Positions 15,460 through 23,925 of a stretch of 33,416 nt of DNA are shown piece by piece (positions within the stretch are counted from its first letter, which is position 1; every line of letters starts with the position of its first letter). The stretch comes from Methylobacter sp. (GTDB lineage: Bacteria > Pseudomonadota > Gammaproteobacteria > Methylococcales > Methylomonadaceae), in the NCBI GenBank assembly GCA_030679035.1, contig JAUXTH010000115.1, positions 1-33,416 on the forward strand, in the 5' to 3' direction. The notes below the pieces were generated by a model, which was not told where the DNA came from, searched no databases, and saw only the letters and a list, made by a program, of their open reading frames with translations. A program made the position numbers and the translations under genes.

Positions 15460-17060
15460 CGTTGTCTCCCGTTTTTTAACCGGCTTTTTTCTATCTGATC
15501 GCGAAAATAGTCAATGGCGTACTCCCTGCCTATAACGACCAGCAAGTCGCCATCCCGTAATACAAAGTGCGGTTCCGGATTAAAATAAAAGTGCTGGTTT
15601 TTTATCGCGTAACTGTTCTTATGTTTTTGATGCTCCGGATTGGCGCTGATAATTCCGAGCAAGATTAATTTCCTTTGTTCAAAGTCAATCCCGGCTATGC
15701 TCATCCCCTCGACGAGCGAACCGGGATGCACGCATAATGTGCCCATGATGACATGACTTTCTTCGCGGATGATGCCCAAAATCGCCTCAAAAGCCACCGG
15801 CTGGCCGATGTATTCGGCGACCACCATCCCGGCGATTTCAAACGGCTGAATCACATTGCTTGCGCCCGCTTGATAAAGTTTTTTTACGTTCTCCTGGTTG
15901 TTCGCGCGGGAAATAATTCGGACATCCGGGTTTAAATGACGGCTGGTCAACGTGATATAAACATTGATCACATCATCACCCGTCGTACAAATGACAGCTG
16001 TTGCGCCATTATTAATACCCGCATTCTGTATTACGCCATTTTTGCTGGCGTCCTCATGAATAACCAGATAACCCAGCCGCTTTGCTTTCAAAACGTTAGC
16101 TTCTTTGCTATCAATGATAACAAAATGCAGCCGGTCTTTTTCAAGTTGCCTGGCGATATGCTGCCCTACCCGGCCAAATCCGCAAATGATAACAAAGCTG
16201 TCGAAGCGGTTCAGTTCGGCGTAGGTGCTGTTTTCGCGCAATTCATCCATTTCCTCACTAAATGCCGAGACGATGATCGAAACCAGAAAAGACAAGACGC
16301 CCAGGCCGACTAGAATCAATGTCATCGCAACTATTCGTCCGCCGGTAGTCTGCGGTGATATGTCACCATAACCGACGGTCGCAACAGTGACTATCGCCCA
16401 GTAAAAAGCCTCGAACAGGTTTTTAACCTCCCCGCCGTTAGCAGGATTTTCAAATAAATAAATGCCGGTAGTGGCTACAAATACCAGAAAGCCCAGAAAA
16501 ATCCCCAAGGTCATGAGTTCAAATCGCCTGCTGGCTAAGACGTTGGCAAATAACTTTATACTGTTGAAATAACGGAACAACTTAAACAGCCGAAAGATAA
16601 GGAAAACCCTTAATATCCGTAACGGTCTGTAACTCGGCAAAATAGCAAGCAAATCAATCAAGGCCAGGGGAGTGAAAACATACTCGATTTTCTTGGCAAG
16701 CATGATTCCGGCAACCTTGGCCGGACGAAAAGGAACATTTAGATATTCGGCCTTTTCATAATGCTCAAGAATGATTTTATGATTGTCGCTGTACACCCAA
16801 CCCCGCAACAGGTACTCAGCGATAAACAGGCTGATTACGCAGTGTTCGAACAACACCTCGCTTTCGCCCAGCTTATGATCCACCTCGTAAATCAGCAGAA
16901 AAACGCTGAGCATCACCAGGCAAATCATAAAAACATCAAAATATGATTTAAGCCGGCTGTTTGGATTCTCCAGCAGGTTATAAAAAAACAACTTGGCGCT
17001 TTGGTAACGCTTTGATGTTTTCAGGAAATAAGCAAAATAAACGATCAGTCGTGTAAACAT
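15456..17060 (-). CDS. Voltage-sensor-type potassium channel with RCK/TrkA domains
   Basis: A 534-residue K+ channel of the Kch/Kv-like class. Six membrane segments precede and follow an S4-like helix RPLRILRVFLIFRLFKLFRY (145-164) with regularly spaced Arg/Lys, a hallmark of voltage sensing. The pore loop has the K+ selectivity filter TVGYGD (228-233). The cytoplasmic part has a TrkA_N/RCK domain with a proper nucleotide loop GFGRVG (294-299, about 288-400) and a TrkA_C domain (about 430-525, ending DLLVVIGREYAIDYF). Together with the coupled downstream TrkA protein it looks like a two-component gated potassium efflux system. It lies between the restriction island and a decayed copy of that island's regulator/hsdR junction. 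Voltage dependence is inferred from S4 only. Confidence 0.9.
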   Translation of the reverse strand: MFTRLIVYFAYFLKTSKRYQSAKLFFYNLLENPNSRLKSYFDVFMICLVMLSVFLLIYEVDHKLGESEVLFEHCVISLFIAEYLLRGWVYSDNHKIILEHYEKAEYLNVPFRPAKVAGIMLAKKIEYVFTPLALIDLLAILPSYRPLRILRVFLIFRLFKLFRYFNSIKLFANVLASRRFELMTLGIFLGFLVFVATTGIYLFENPANGGEVKNLFEAFYWAIVTVATVGYGDISPQTTGGRIVAMTLILVGLGVLSFLVSIIVSAFSEEMDELRENSTYAELNRFDSFVIICGFGRVGQHIARQLEKDRLHFVIIDSKEANVLKAKRLGYLVIHEDASKNGVIQNAGINNGATAVICTTGDDVINVYITLTSRHLNPDVRIISRANNQENVKKLYQAGASNVIQPFEIAGMVVAEYIGQPVAFEAILGIIREESHVIMGTLCVHPGSLVEGMSIAGIDFEQRKLILLGIISANPEHQKHKNSYAIKNQHFYFNPEPHFVLRDGDLLVVIGREYAIDYFRDQIEKSRLKNGRQR

Positions 17061-17104
17061 ATTGCCGCCTGGAAATCTTGTTCAATAATCAACGATTAAG
17101 CACC

Positions 17105-17274
17105 GGTATTGGCTTTCTTATAATCCAATCCATCCTTACAGAAGGGCATATCTTGCAAATGTAGTTTATTCATTAGATTTAATTTCAGGCTAAACAGTAA
17201 TGTAACGCTGCTTGGGACTGGAAGGCTTGTCGGGAATGGTTAAGACCAGTTTGCCGAACGTCATCAATGGGGTA
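17105..17274 (-). pseudogene. Degenerate duplicate of the AlbA_2 regulator 3' end and hsdR 5' end
   Basis: Read on the minus strand this stretch contains GKLVLTIPDKPSSPKQRYIT followed by V and a stop, then ATG and MNKLHLQDM, PFCKDGLDYKKANT. These match the C-terminus of the regulator (GKLVPTIPDKPSSPNQRYIT) and the N-terminus of HsdR (MNELHLQDKFLIPFFRDGLG) encoded at 6691-6878, in the same order and spacing. The copy has an early stop, a shortened hsdR start and no continuation, so it is non-functional. The rest of the gap to 17625 holds an inverted repeat and no gene. Confidence 0.85.
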
Positions 17275-17353
17275 ATTTTCTAGACTATATCATTACTATT
17301 TTCCGGGCGATACCTGAAAGCCATGCTGCACCCTTAATCCTAAAAAATCAGGT

Positions 17354-17465
17354 AGTCACAGATTTACACAGATAAACGCTGATAATACACTCTGTTACGC
17401 ATGGTACGCTCAAAGGGGGCAAAGAATTGATGTAAGCCGTTATTCATCTGTTCAAATCCGTGACT
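17354..17465. repeat. Imperfect inverted repeat (GTCACAGATTT...ACAGATAAA type)
   Basis: Left arm AGTCACAGATTTACACAGAT (17354-17373, continuing AA) pairs with the reverse complement of 17440-17465 (AGTCACGGATTTGAACAGAT). The loop is about 64 nt. It belongs to the same CAGAT-rich class as the elements at 21853-21940 and 30813-30952. Confidence 0.75.
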
Positions 17466-17625
17466 CAACTGCCCTTTCCAGGTTAATTGCCGGTTTTTTG
17501 AGGGACTCGCTTTTCTTGCTCACTGACAAGTATGCCCTTTTTTATGAGAAATTGATTTTGCTCAGGCACTTGGTGGGACAATGCGGTAGAATAACCCCAT
17601 TTTCGTTTACAGTTTTGGAACACTT

Positions 17626-19998
17626 ATGACTACTTGGTTAGAAACCTGTCAGCAACAATTGGTCAGACTGGAAAAAACTTCGGTGCTGGCCGACAAGCTG
17701 ATTACTTTGGCCAATAAAACCGGCGTGGATATTCCTTCCGATTTACTCAGGCAACTCAATATTGAAAGGCCGCGTTTGCAGCGCTTATTGGAAAGACTCC
17801 ATGCCAATCGTTTTGAGGTGGCCGTCATCGGCTTGGAAAAAGCTGGCAAAAGCGCCTTGCTGAATGCTTGGTTACAACAAGAAATCCTGCCTTCCGCACG
17901 AGAACGTTGCACATTTACCAGTACCGAAATTTGGTCGGCGCAAACCGAACAAGACCAAAAGCTCTTTATTCAATATTACACAAAAGAAGAAATCAGCAAG
18001 TTACAAATACAACGTCGTGACGTGCTAAAGGGTATCTTAGGCGACCGCGAGCGGAAAGAGATTCAAGAAGATTTTGATGATACCGAAAAACATCTCAGCC
18101 AAATTTTGGAGTTTGCCAAACAAAAGAACGGCTTTAGTCAAGCATTTGTCGATATAGGTGAAGTCAGTGATCAATTGCAATCGGCCGTATTTAAAAACCG
18201 CGCCCAATCTTTAGCAATAAAACGTATCCAATTAAAAACAGTACGCTTGCGTAGCGACCGTGACATTGTTTTTCATGATGTGCCGGGCTTTAATTCGGGA
18301 ATATTGATGCATGCTGAACAGGCCATTGAGCGGCTGAAGAACTGCGATGCGATTATTTATGCAAAGGAGATGAAGCAACCCTCAATTACCGGCCCGGAAA
18401 AGGAAATGCTGCTTATTGCCGACTCCGAAGATCCCAGTGTCAAGGTCTCGGACAAGGTGTTTGTGGTGCTCACCCAGGCCGACGCGATGGATGACCAAAT
18501 CGACTTTAAAGACACCTACGATAAGCACCGGAGTTATTGGCCGTCAGTGCCGGAACGCCGAATGATCCCAGTCTGTGCCCGCGCCCATTTGGTAGAATTT
18601 GGCATTCCTTCCGAAGATACACGTAGACGCACCAAAAGTGCTGATGATAAAGCCAAGATAAAAAAATTAGGCATTACCGATGGCATGGACATCTTGAAAG
18701 AATCGATTAACTTTTACATCGACAATGAACGTGCAGGTGTGCTGGAACGACGTTGCGATGCCTTGGTTAACGCAATCCGTCAAATTGCTAATGAAATTTT
18801 ACTTAAGCTGGACCCCATTTATGGCGGATATGACGAAGCCGATCCTCAGGGAGACGATTTGCTCGGCAAAGAGTTTAACCGTTGGTGGGGGCGTGAGTGG
18901 CAACGAATTAAAAAGGATTTTGACGCCTGGTATGCCGAAGTCATTCAAGGCCGTAAAGAAGCCGACGCAGCAGGTTCAGATCATGAAGAACTCATTGCTT
19001 TACATGCTGCCTATGATGAAAAAATTGAAACGTTACTGTCAAATCTCGACACGGCAAAGCTTGAAGAGCTAAAACGTATTTATACAGCGGGCGGCACCAT
19101 GTCGATGCCAGACCCCCGAGAAGGTAATTATAAAATTCGTGAAGAGCTGTTTCGGGAGATTCAGAAAAAATTTGAAACCGAATTAACCGACCAATTGGCT
19201 TTAGCTCTGCAAGCCTTGATTGATCAAATTGCCCGTAAAACGCAAAGTTTGCTCTGGGAAACCGAAGACGTACGCAAAGCCTTGCTGCATTCGGATACAG
19301 ACGAATCCATTGAGCATGCGAGGATACGGCACGGTTTTCAGGTGCTGTTTTTGCGGTTTAGCCGCGTTGCCGTAGAAGCGTTTATTGCCAAGCCGTTGCA
19401 GGCAAGAGAGCGTTTATTAATTGAACGGGCGGCGGAAATTAAAACTCTGGAAGCTTTTTATCAAGGCGGCGATAAAGCCAAGAGCGAGGGCGGACTAACC
19501 TATTACTTGCGCCATGGTTTTTGGGCAGAACCGACCAACGCCAACACCACGGCTAACCGTGGCAAGGCACAAGAAAGACCCACGGCTAAAAATCAAGTTT
19601 TGCAAGAAATAGTCAACGCCGTTACCACGGAAATGACGCCGATTAAAAAAACACAGGATGAATCGGAAAATGTTTTGGAACCCTCCGATTTTGAAACAGT
19701 GATCAAGGAGATTAATGGCGATTTAGTGGCGCTGCAAGATTATCTAAAAAACAGCGTTTTTTATGCCGCTGGTTTTATCACCTACTGTAACCAAGAACTG
19801 GAACGCATCCGCAATCGCTTTAAAGAAATGGAAGACAATGACAGGCAGTGGATTGGCATTATTCGTACGGCTGTCAAGTATGAAAAAAATCCTAATATTC
19901 CATACAACATTGCACACACACGTCGTGATTTCCGTATGCGCAGGGAAATTGCTCTTGAACTTAAAGATGTGCGGGAAACTTGTATTAATGTTTTTTAA
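17626..19998 (+). CDS. Dynamin-like GTPase
   Basis: A 790-residue large GTPase with a Dynamin_N-type domain. G1 is GLEKAGKS (69-76), a G2 candidate is the Thr/Ser stretch CTFTSTE (95-101), G3 is DVPG (218-221), and G4 is TQAD (283-286) in place of the common TKxD. The rest is long, charged and helical (coiled-coil-like around 380-500 and 660-790), as in the stalk of bacterial dynamin-like proteins. There is no clear transmembrane segment, so membrane contact would be through amphipathic regions. Unlike most bacterial dynamins it has no tandem partner. Bacterial dynamins act in membrane remodelling, and some are linked to toxin release or phage defence. Its location beside a restriction island makes a defence role possible but unproven. 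ATG at 17626 has no strong ribosome-binding site. Confidence 0.8.
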   Translation: MTTWLETCQQQLVRLEKTSVLADKLITLANKTGVDIPSDLLRQLNIERPRLQRLLERLHANRFEVAVIGLEKAGKSALLNAWLQQEILPSARERCTFTSTEIWSAQTEQDQKLFIQYYTKEEISKLQIQRRDVLKGILGDRERKEIQEDFDDTEKHLSQILEFAKQKNGFSQAFVDIGEVSDQLQSAVFKNRAQSLAIKRIQLKTVRLRSDRDIVFHDVPGFNSGILMHAEQAIERLKNCDAIIYAKEMKQPSITGPEKEMLLIADSEDPSVKVSDKVFVVLTQADAMDDQIDFKDTYDKHRSYWPSVPERRMIPVCARAHLVEFGIPSEDTRRRTKSADDKAKIKKLGITDGMDILKESINFYIDNERAGVLERRCDALVNAIRQIANEILLKLDPIYGGYDEADPQGDDLLGKEFNRWWGREWQRIKKDFDAWYAEVIQGRKEADAAGSDHEELIALHAAYDEKIETLLSNLDTAKLEELKRIYTAGGTMSMPDPREGNYKIREELFREIQKKFETELTDQLALALQALIDQIARKTQSLLWETEDVRKALLHSDTDESIEHARIRHGFQVLFLRFSRVAVEAFIAKPLQARERLLIERAAEIKTLEAFYQGGDKAKSEGGLTYYLRHGFWAEPTNANTTANRGKAQERPTAKNQVLQEIVNAVTTEMTPIKKTQDESENVLEPSDFETVIKEINGDLVALQDYLKNSVFYAAGFITYCNQELERIRNRFKEMEDNDRQWIGIIRTAVKYEKNPNIPYNIAHTRRDFRMRREIALELKDVRETCINVF

Positions 19999-20001
19999 GC
20001 T

Positions 20002-20033
20002 TTCCGATCATCGGAAGTATTGTGTTTTTTATA
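20002..20033 (+). terminator. Possible intrinsic terminator of the dynamin gene
   Basis: TTCCGA-TCA-TCGGAA (20002-20016) forms a short 6-bp hairpin with a 3-nt loop. A T-run (20025-20030) follows 8 nt later. The stem is short and the gap to the T-run is long, so this is a weak candidate. Confidence 0.35.
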
Positions 20034-20120
20034 AGCCATGTAGGGCATGTTCCGCTTAGCACAAGCAGGGGCATAACTGGCTCCATATGCATGAACTTTC
20101 TTCGCTAAAGGGTATGCGCA

Positions 20121-20154
20121 AAAACCAGTCTGGCTGCACGCTAGACTGGTTTTT
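20121..20154. terminator. Bidirectional intrinsic terminator between convergent genes
   Basis: AAAACCAGTCT (20121-20131) pairs with AGACTGGTTTT (20143-20153), with an inner GGC/GCT pairing and a short loop. T-runs follow the stem on both strands (TTTTTT after 20149 on plus, TTTTTG on minus). It separates the convergent dynamin and SDR genes, and the SDR stop codon lies inside the right arm. Confidence 0.85.
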
Positions 20155-20860
20155 TAAACTTCACAACCTTGTTCAAAGGACTCAGATTGATTTCATCGAT
20201 CACTATCTGCGCCCGTGAATTCAGCACGTAGGACACCGCCTCGGCGACATCTTCCGGTTCGATGAAATTGCTGGGTTCATCGCCCGGCTCGAAAGACAGT
20301 TGCTCGAAAAACTCGGTTTTGACCATGCCGGGATTGATCAGGCAAACCCGCACATTGCTTTTGCCGCATTCTTCGCGCAAGGCTTGGGTAAAGCCCCGTA
20401 CCGCAAACTTGGCGGCGCAGTACATCGCACCTTTACGACTGCCTTTTAATGCCGCTTCCGAACCGATAAAAATCAAATCGCCGTGATCTTTGCGCTTTAA
20501 GGCAGGTAGCAGCGCCTTAACTAAAAAGGCCTGGCTGGTAAAGTTCAGGGTCATCAGGTCTTCAATTTGCGCATAGGAAAACTCTTCCACCGAACCGAAC
20601 TGCCCCCGCCCGGCGCAAAAAACCACGGCATCGATTCCGGGGAAGGCTTGCTCCAATTCGCGGATTTTTGGCGGGATGTCGTTTAACCGGCTTAAATCCA
20701 GTTGCACGGGAGTAAAGTTATCCATCTGCCGGATAAACTTGGTGCTATCACGGGACACGCCGATCACGTGATGTCCCTGTTGCAATAAATTCCGGGCGAT
20801 GGCGCGGCCTATGCCGGAACTGGCTCCGGTCACCAGAATCGTGCGTTTTATAGTTTGCAT
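20141..20860 (-). CDS. Short-chain dehydrogenase/reductase (SDR)
   Basis: A 239-residue classical SDR using NAD(P)(H). It has the cofactor loop TGASSGIG near the N-terminus, a VFCAGRG strand in place of the usual NNAG, a catalytic-type Ser in FIGSEA, the YCAAK catalytic pair (YxxxK), and the NPG segment LINPGMVKTEF. The substrate cannot be told from sequence. I start at ATG 20860 (MQTIKRTILVTGASSGIGRA), as is usual for the fold. A longer frame to 20908 would only overlap the radical SAM gene. The start overlaps that gene's end by 13 nt, so the two are probably co-transcribed. The last codons lie in a terminator stem, giving the C-terminus KFKKPV. Confidence 0.88.
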   Translation of the reverse strand: MQTIKRTILVTGASSGIGRAIARNLLQQGHHVIGVSRDSTKFIRQMDNFTPVQLDLSRLNDIPPKIRELEQAFPGIDAVVFCAGRGQFGSVEEFSYAQIEDLMTLNFTSQAFLVKALLPALKRKDHGDLIFIGSEAALKGSRKGAMYCAAKFAVRGFTQALREECGKSNVRVCLINPGMVKTEFFEQLSFEPGDEPSNFIEPEDVAEAVSYVLNSRAQIVIDEINLSPLNKVVKFKKPV

Positions 20861-21840
20861 GGGAAAAATTTGGTTTCTGGAATATAGCTTAATAATAGTT
20901 CGCTGCAATAGTGCATCATTTCCTGCTCCAGTTCCTGTTTGTAAGAAACCATGCCTTGCTGGCTGACCAAGGGCCCTGCAAAGAGTTTTTCTTCAGGGTA
21001 AAGTTTATGCACTTTTTTAAAAAAATTCTCCGGCAGCCTGAACACGCCGAGACTGACCGAATGCAGCCGGTTTAAATCGATACGGGAAAAAACCTGCTCG
21101 AATAACTCACTGTATTGCTGTTGGTAGCCGGACTGATAAATCAACGGATCGAAGCGCAAGCCGATTTGCCAACCCTGTTCCTGCAATTTGCACAGCGCAT
21201 CCAGGCGGCGCTCAACCGACGGCGCTTTAGCTTCGACTTTTTCGGCGATTTGATCCGGCGACAGGCTGAACGCCACGATGCAGCGGGGCAGCGGCTCGCG
21301 GTTTAACAGGCTTCTGACCTGGGTGCTTTTGGTTCTGAGTTCCAGCCAGGCATTGGGTAGCGTTGCAAAAAACGGCAAAAACTGTTCGGCAAAGCCGGTT
21401 ACCGGTTCCAAAGCCAGGCTGTCGCAATCGTAGCCGGAAAAAAAATGCAGGGGTTCATTCGGCGACTCGGCGCACAGCTGCCGGATGTCTTGCTGAAAAT
21501 CCTCGTAATTGACAAACAGCACATAGTTGGCCGACTGGTACATACCCTGCAAAAAACAGTACCGGCAGTCGTACAGGCAATTGAGCATGTGCGAGAAGTA
21601 ATAATTCTTTTGCGCTCCGATGCCGTAGCCCAACGGCGCAGGCAGCGCAAAGTTTTTATATTTTTCCGCCAGTATCAAGGCGGGCTGTTGCTTTTGCAGG
21701 CGAAAGTTTTGCGCTTTGGGGTTGAATACTTCGCCGTAACGGCCGCAGATTATGTTCCTGGCTTGCGGAAAGCGCGCCACGATGTCCAACACACGCGGGT
21801 GTTGCAGGATGGCTTCTTCTATATAAATGGTTTCGATCAT
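20848..21840 (-). CDS. Spore photoproduct lyase-family radical SAM protein
   Basis: A 330-residue protein of the SplB-like family. It has the radical SAM cluster motif CLYDCRYC (C88, C92, C95, the Cx3Cx2C spacing) preceded by an N-terminal region about 80 residues long. Later come LHFFSGYDCDSLALEPVT and VAFSLSPDQI, which match the TIM-barrel strands of the family. In Bacillus the enzyme reverses spore photoproduct in DNA. Non-sporulating proteobacteria carry homologues with less clear roles, often assumed to act on UV-damaged DNA. The upstream gap holds a palindrome. It is coupled to the SDR gene, a pairing I have no functional explanation for. Family assignment is firm; the exact lesion is not known. 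Confidence 0.88.
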   Translation of the reverse strand: MIETIYIEEAILQHPRVLDIVARFPQARNIICGRYGEVFNPKAQNFRLQKQQPALILAEKYKNFALPAPLGYGIGAQKNYYFSHMLNCLYDCRYCFLQGMYQSANYVLFVNYEDFQQDIRQLCAESPNEPLHFFSGYDCDSLALEPVTGFAEQFLPFFATLPNAWLELRTKSTQVRSLLNREPLPRCIVAFSLSPDQIAEKVEAKAPSVERRLDALCKLQEQGWQIGLRFDPLIYQSGYQQQYSELFEQVFSRIDLNRLHSVSLGVFRLPENFFKKVHKLYPEEKLFAGPLVSQQGMVSYKQELEQEMMHYCSELLLSYIPETKFFPCKL

Positions 21841-21852
21841 ATAGGCACAATG

Positions 21853-21940
21853 GAACGCAGATGACGCTGATAGTTATGATTATGTAAGATTTTTCTTGAA
21901 TTATCAGCGTTCATCATAGTTATCAGCGTCATCTGCGTTC
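21853..21940. repeat. Inverted repeat with 20-bp perfect arms (GAACGCAGATGACGC type)
   Basis: GAACGCAGATGACGCTGATA (21853-21872) is the exact reverse complement of 21921-21940, with further partial pairing (TTATGAT/ATCATAG) inside. A third partial copy (TTATCAGCGTTC, 21901-21912) sits in the loop. The element lies between two divergently transcribed genes. A diverged relative is at 30813-30952. Confidence 0.9.
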
Positions 21941-22007
21941 TATTTTAATTTATACGGGTTTATCGTTTGGTGCGCGTAATGTAGCACAGCTTGCCAGATC
22001 AAAAGGC

Positions 22008-22035
22008 TTGTGATTTATCATGCCGACCTTATATA
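22008..22035 (+). promoter_or_regulatory. Candidate promoter of proC
   Basis: TTGTGA (22008-22013) and TATATA (22030-22035) are spaced 16 nt apart, 40 nt before the proC ATG. A second possible -10, TAAAAT, is at 22039-22044 but has no suitably spaced -35. Confidence 0.35.
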
Positions 22036-22075
22036 GGGTAAAATACTTTCAACTCAACAAACACACTAAACAATC

Positions 22076-22903
22076 ATGAAAACAAACAAGATAGGTTTTA
22101 TCGGCGGCGGCAACATGGCGTCCAGCCTAATCAGCGGATTGATTGCCAGCGGCCATGCACCGGAACAAATTTGGGTGTCAGATATTAACCCGGACACGCT
22201 GACCGCTCTGAAAAAACAGCTCAACGTGAATACGTCGGCAAACAATGATGACGTCATCAATGCAGTTGATGTCGTGGTTCTGGCCGTCAAACCGCAGACA
22301 CTGGGCGCAGTGGCGCAAAACATCGCCGCACTGGTTCAGCAAAAAAAATCGTTGGTGGTATCGATCGCCGCCGGTATTAACCAGAACAGCCTGAGCCGCT
22401 GGCTAGGCGCTGGTACTGCTATCGTGCGTTGCATGCCCAACACCCCGGCGCTGGTGTTGACCGGCGCTACCGCATTGCATGCCAACGACAAGGTCACGGC
22501 TGAGCAATGCGACCTGGCGGAAAACATTTTACGTTCGGTCGGCATTGCGCTCTGGGTTGACGATGAAGCCGAGTTGGATGCAGTCACCGCCGTTTCCGGC
22601 AGCGGCCCCGCCTATTATTTCCTGCTGATGGAAGCCATGGAAAAAGCCGCTTTGGAACTGGGCTTGAGCCAACAAACCGCGCGTTTGCTGGTGCAACAAA
22701 CGGCATTGGGCGCGGCCAAAATAGCGCTCGAATCGGCCGAATCGCCTGAACAGTTACGCAAACGCGTCACCTCGCCCGGCGGCACCACGCAACAGGCTAT
22801 AGAAACTTTTGAGCAAGGCGGCTTTACCGAGCTGGTTTCAAAAGCATTACACGCGGCACGAGACCGCTCTATTGAAATGTCTAAACAAATGGAGAATTCA
22901 TAA
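22076..22903 (+). CDS. proC: Pyrroline-5-carboxylate reductase
   Basis: Reduces pyrroline-5-carboxylate to L-proline with NAD(P)H, the last step of proline synthesis. The 275-residue protein shows the N-terminal Rossmann motif GFIGGGNMASSLI, the VVLAVKPQTL strand, MPNTPALVLTGATAL, and the family signature VSGSGPAYYFLLMEA near residue 175-190, followed by the helical dimerisation domain containing TSPGGTTQQAIE. Length is typical. The stop and the ATG of yggT share one base (TAATG at 22901-22905). The order proC-yggT-yggU is common in gammaproteobacteria and shows one transcription unit. Confidence 0.96.
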   Translation: MKTNKIGFIGGGNMASSLISGLIASGHAPEQIWVSDINPDTLTALKKQLNVNTSANNDDVINAVDVVVLAVKPQTLGAVAQNIAALVQQKKSLVVSIAAGINQNSLSRWLGAGTAIVRCMPNTPALVLTGATALHANDKVTAEQCDLAENILRSVGIALWVDDEAELDAVTAVSGSGPAYYFLLMEAMEKAALELGLSQQTARLLVQQTALGAAKIALESAESPEQLRKRVTSPGGTTQQAIETFEQGGFTELVSKALHAARDRSIEMSKQMENS

Positions 22904-23478
22904 TGGATTCAAGCTATATGACCGACCCGGCTATTTTTGTAATCGATTCGCTGTTTTCACTCTATATTCTGGCGGTGTTGCTGCGCTTTTTATTGCAATG
23001 GTGCGGCGCCGATTTTTATAACCCTATTTCCCAATTTCTGGTCAAAGCCACACACCCGCCGTTAAAACTGCTGCGCCGCTTTGTGCCTTCTATCGGCAAG
23101 ATTGACACCTCCTCGCTGGTGCTGGTGCTCAGCCTGCAAATGCTGGCCGATTTTTCCATACTGCTGCTGAAAGGTGTCGCGATCAGCATCGGCGCATTGA
23201 CCATTTTATCGCTGACTCAGCTGGTTTCGTTGCTGATCAATATCTTCATCTATGCCATATTTGCCAGAGCCATACTCAGCTGGATGAACCCCGGCACGTT
23301 TGGTGCGACATCGTCTATCCTTCACAGCCTGACCGAACCGGTGCTAGGCCTCTGCCGCAAATTCATCCCCGATATGGGCGGCATAGACTTGTCGCCGTTG
23401 GCCGCATTAATGCTGTTGCAACTGGCGAAAATGGTCATACTGCCGCCGTTGCATCAACTAGCCAGCTTGATCGGTTGA
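22903..23478 (+). CDS. yggT: YggT family membrane protein
   Basis: A 191-residue integral membrane protein with two YGGT repeats. The first contains LLQWCGADFYNPISQFLVKA and RRFVPSIGKID; the second contains ILSWMNPGTFG and LCRKFIPDMGGIDLSPLAAL. Four hydrophobic helices are visible. The family is poorly characterised and linked to cell shape, osmotic response or cofactor biology in different organisms. Its place between proC and yggU is the conserved one, and the ATG overlaps the proC stop by one base. Confidence 0.93.
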   Translation: MDSSYMTDPAIFVIDSLFSLYILAVLLRFLLQWCGADFYNPISQFLVKATHPPLKLLRRFVPSIGKIDTSSLVLVLSLQMLADFSILLLKGVAISIGALTILSLTQLVSLLINIFIYAIFARAILSWMNPGTFGATSSILHSLTEPVLGLCRKFIPDMGGIDLSPLAALMLLQLAKMVILPPLHQLASLIG

Positions 23479-23777
23479 ACTGGTACCATTGGGAACATGG
23501 GGTTTTGACGCTGAACCTCCATGTTCAACCCAAGGCCAGCAAGGATGAATGGGCGGGACTGCATGGCGAGCGGCTAAAGCTCAGGGTCAAAGCCGCGCCG
23601 ATCGACGGCAAGGCCAATCAGCATCTGATTGCATTTATAGCCGATGAGTTTGGGGTCAGTAAATCGGCCTGCAAGCTCGTAACCGGCGAGTCCGGCCGGG
23701 AAAAGCGTATCGCCATCAGCTCGCCCAAAAAACTGCCCTCCCTGCCGGATTCCCTGCAATTTGATATTTCCTTGTAA
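23475..23777 (+). CDS. yggU: YggU/DUF167 family protein
   Basis: A 100-residue DUF167 protein with family blocks LNLHVQPKASKDEWAG, RLKLRVKAAPIDGKANQHLI, and GVSKSACKLVTGESGREKRI. Its molecular role is unknown. The best start is TTG at 23475, which overlaps the yggT stop as TTGA. There is no in-frame ATG that keeps the first conserved strand. This is the same coupling pattern as the common ATGA overlap but with a rare start codon, so translation may be low. Confidence 0.92.
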   Translation: MNWYHWEHGVLTLNLHVQPKASKDEWAGLHGERLKLRVKAAPIDGKANQHLIAFIADEFGVSKSACKLVTGESGREKRIAISSPKKLPSLPDSLQFDISL

Positions 23778-23865
23778 CGATCGCGTTTCGCATGAATATG
23801 AAAAGGTTCAAGACTAAAGAGCAGCTTGGTTTTTTCGCCTTGCGCCTTTTGCCCTTCGCCTACTC

Positions 23866-23894
23866 TTCAGCATCTGCTATCTTTACACTATAAT
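23866..23894 (+). promoter_or_regulatory. Candidate promoter of the DUF4124 gene
   Basis: A perfect TATAAT (23889-23894) lies 17 nt after TTCAGC (23866-23871, 3 of 6 to consensus) and 31 nt before the ATG. The rest of the gap 23778-23925 has short repeats of CGCCTT and no gene. Confidence 0.45.
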
Positions 23895-23925
23895 TTATTT
23901 TTCCTTGAAAAATCACACATCAGCC

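Noticed and set aside
17354-17465. Possible CRISPR-like or attachment-site repeat
   Set aside because: Only two inverted arms with a single spacer; no regular direct repeats and no integrase nearby. No CRISPR array or tRNA gene was seen anywhere in the window.
20861-20908. Longer start for the SDR
   Set aside because: The added residues retranslate the end of the radical SAM gene; the Rossmann motif sits at the normal distance from ATG 20860.
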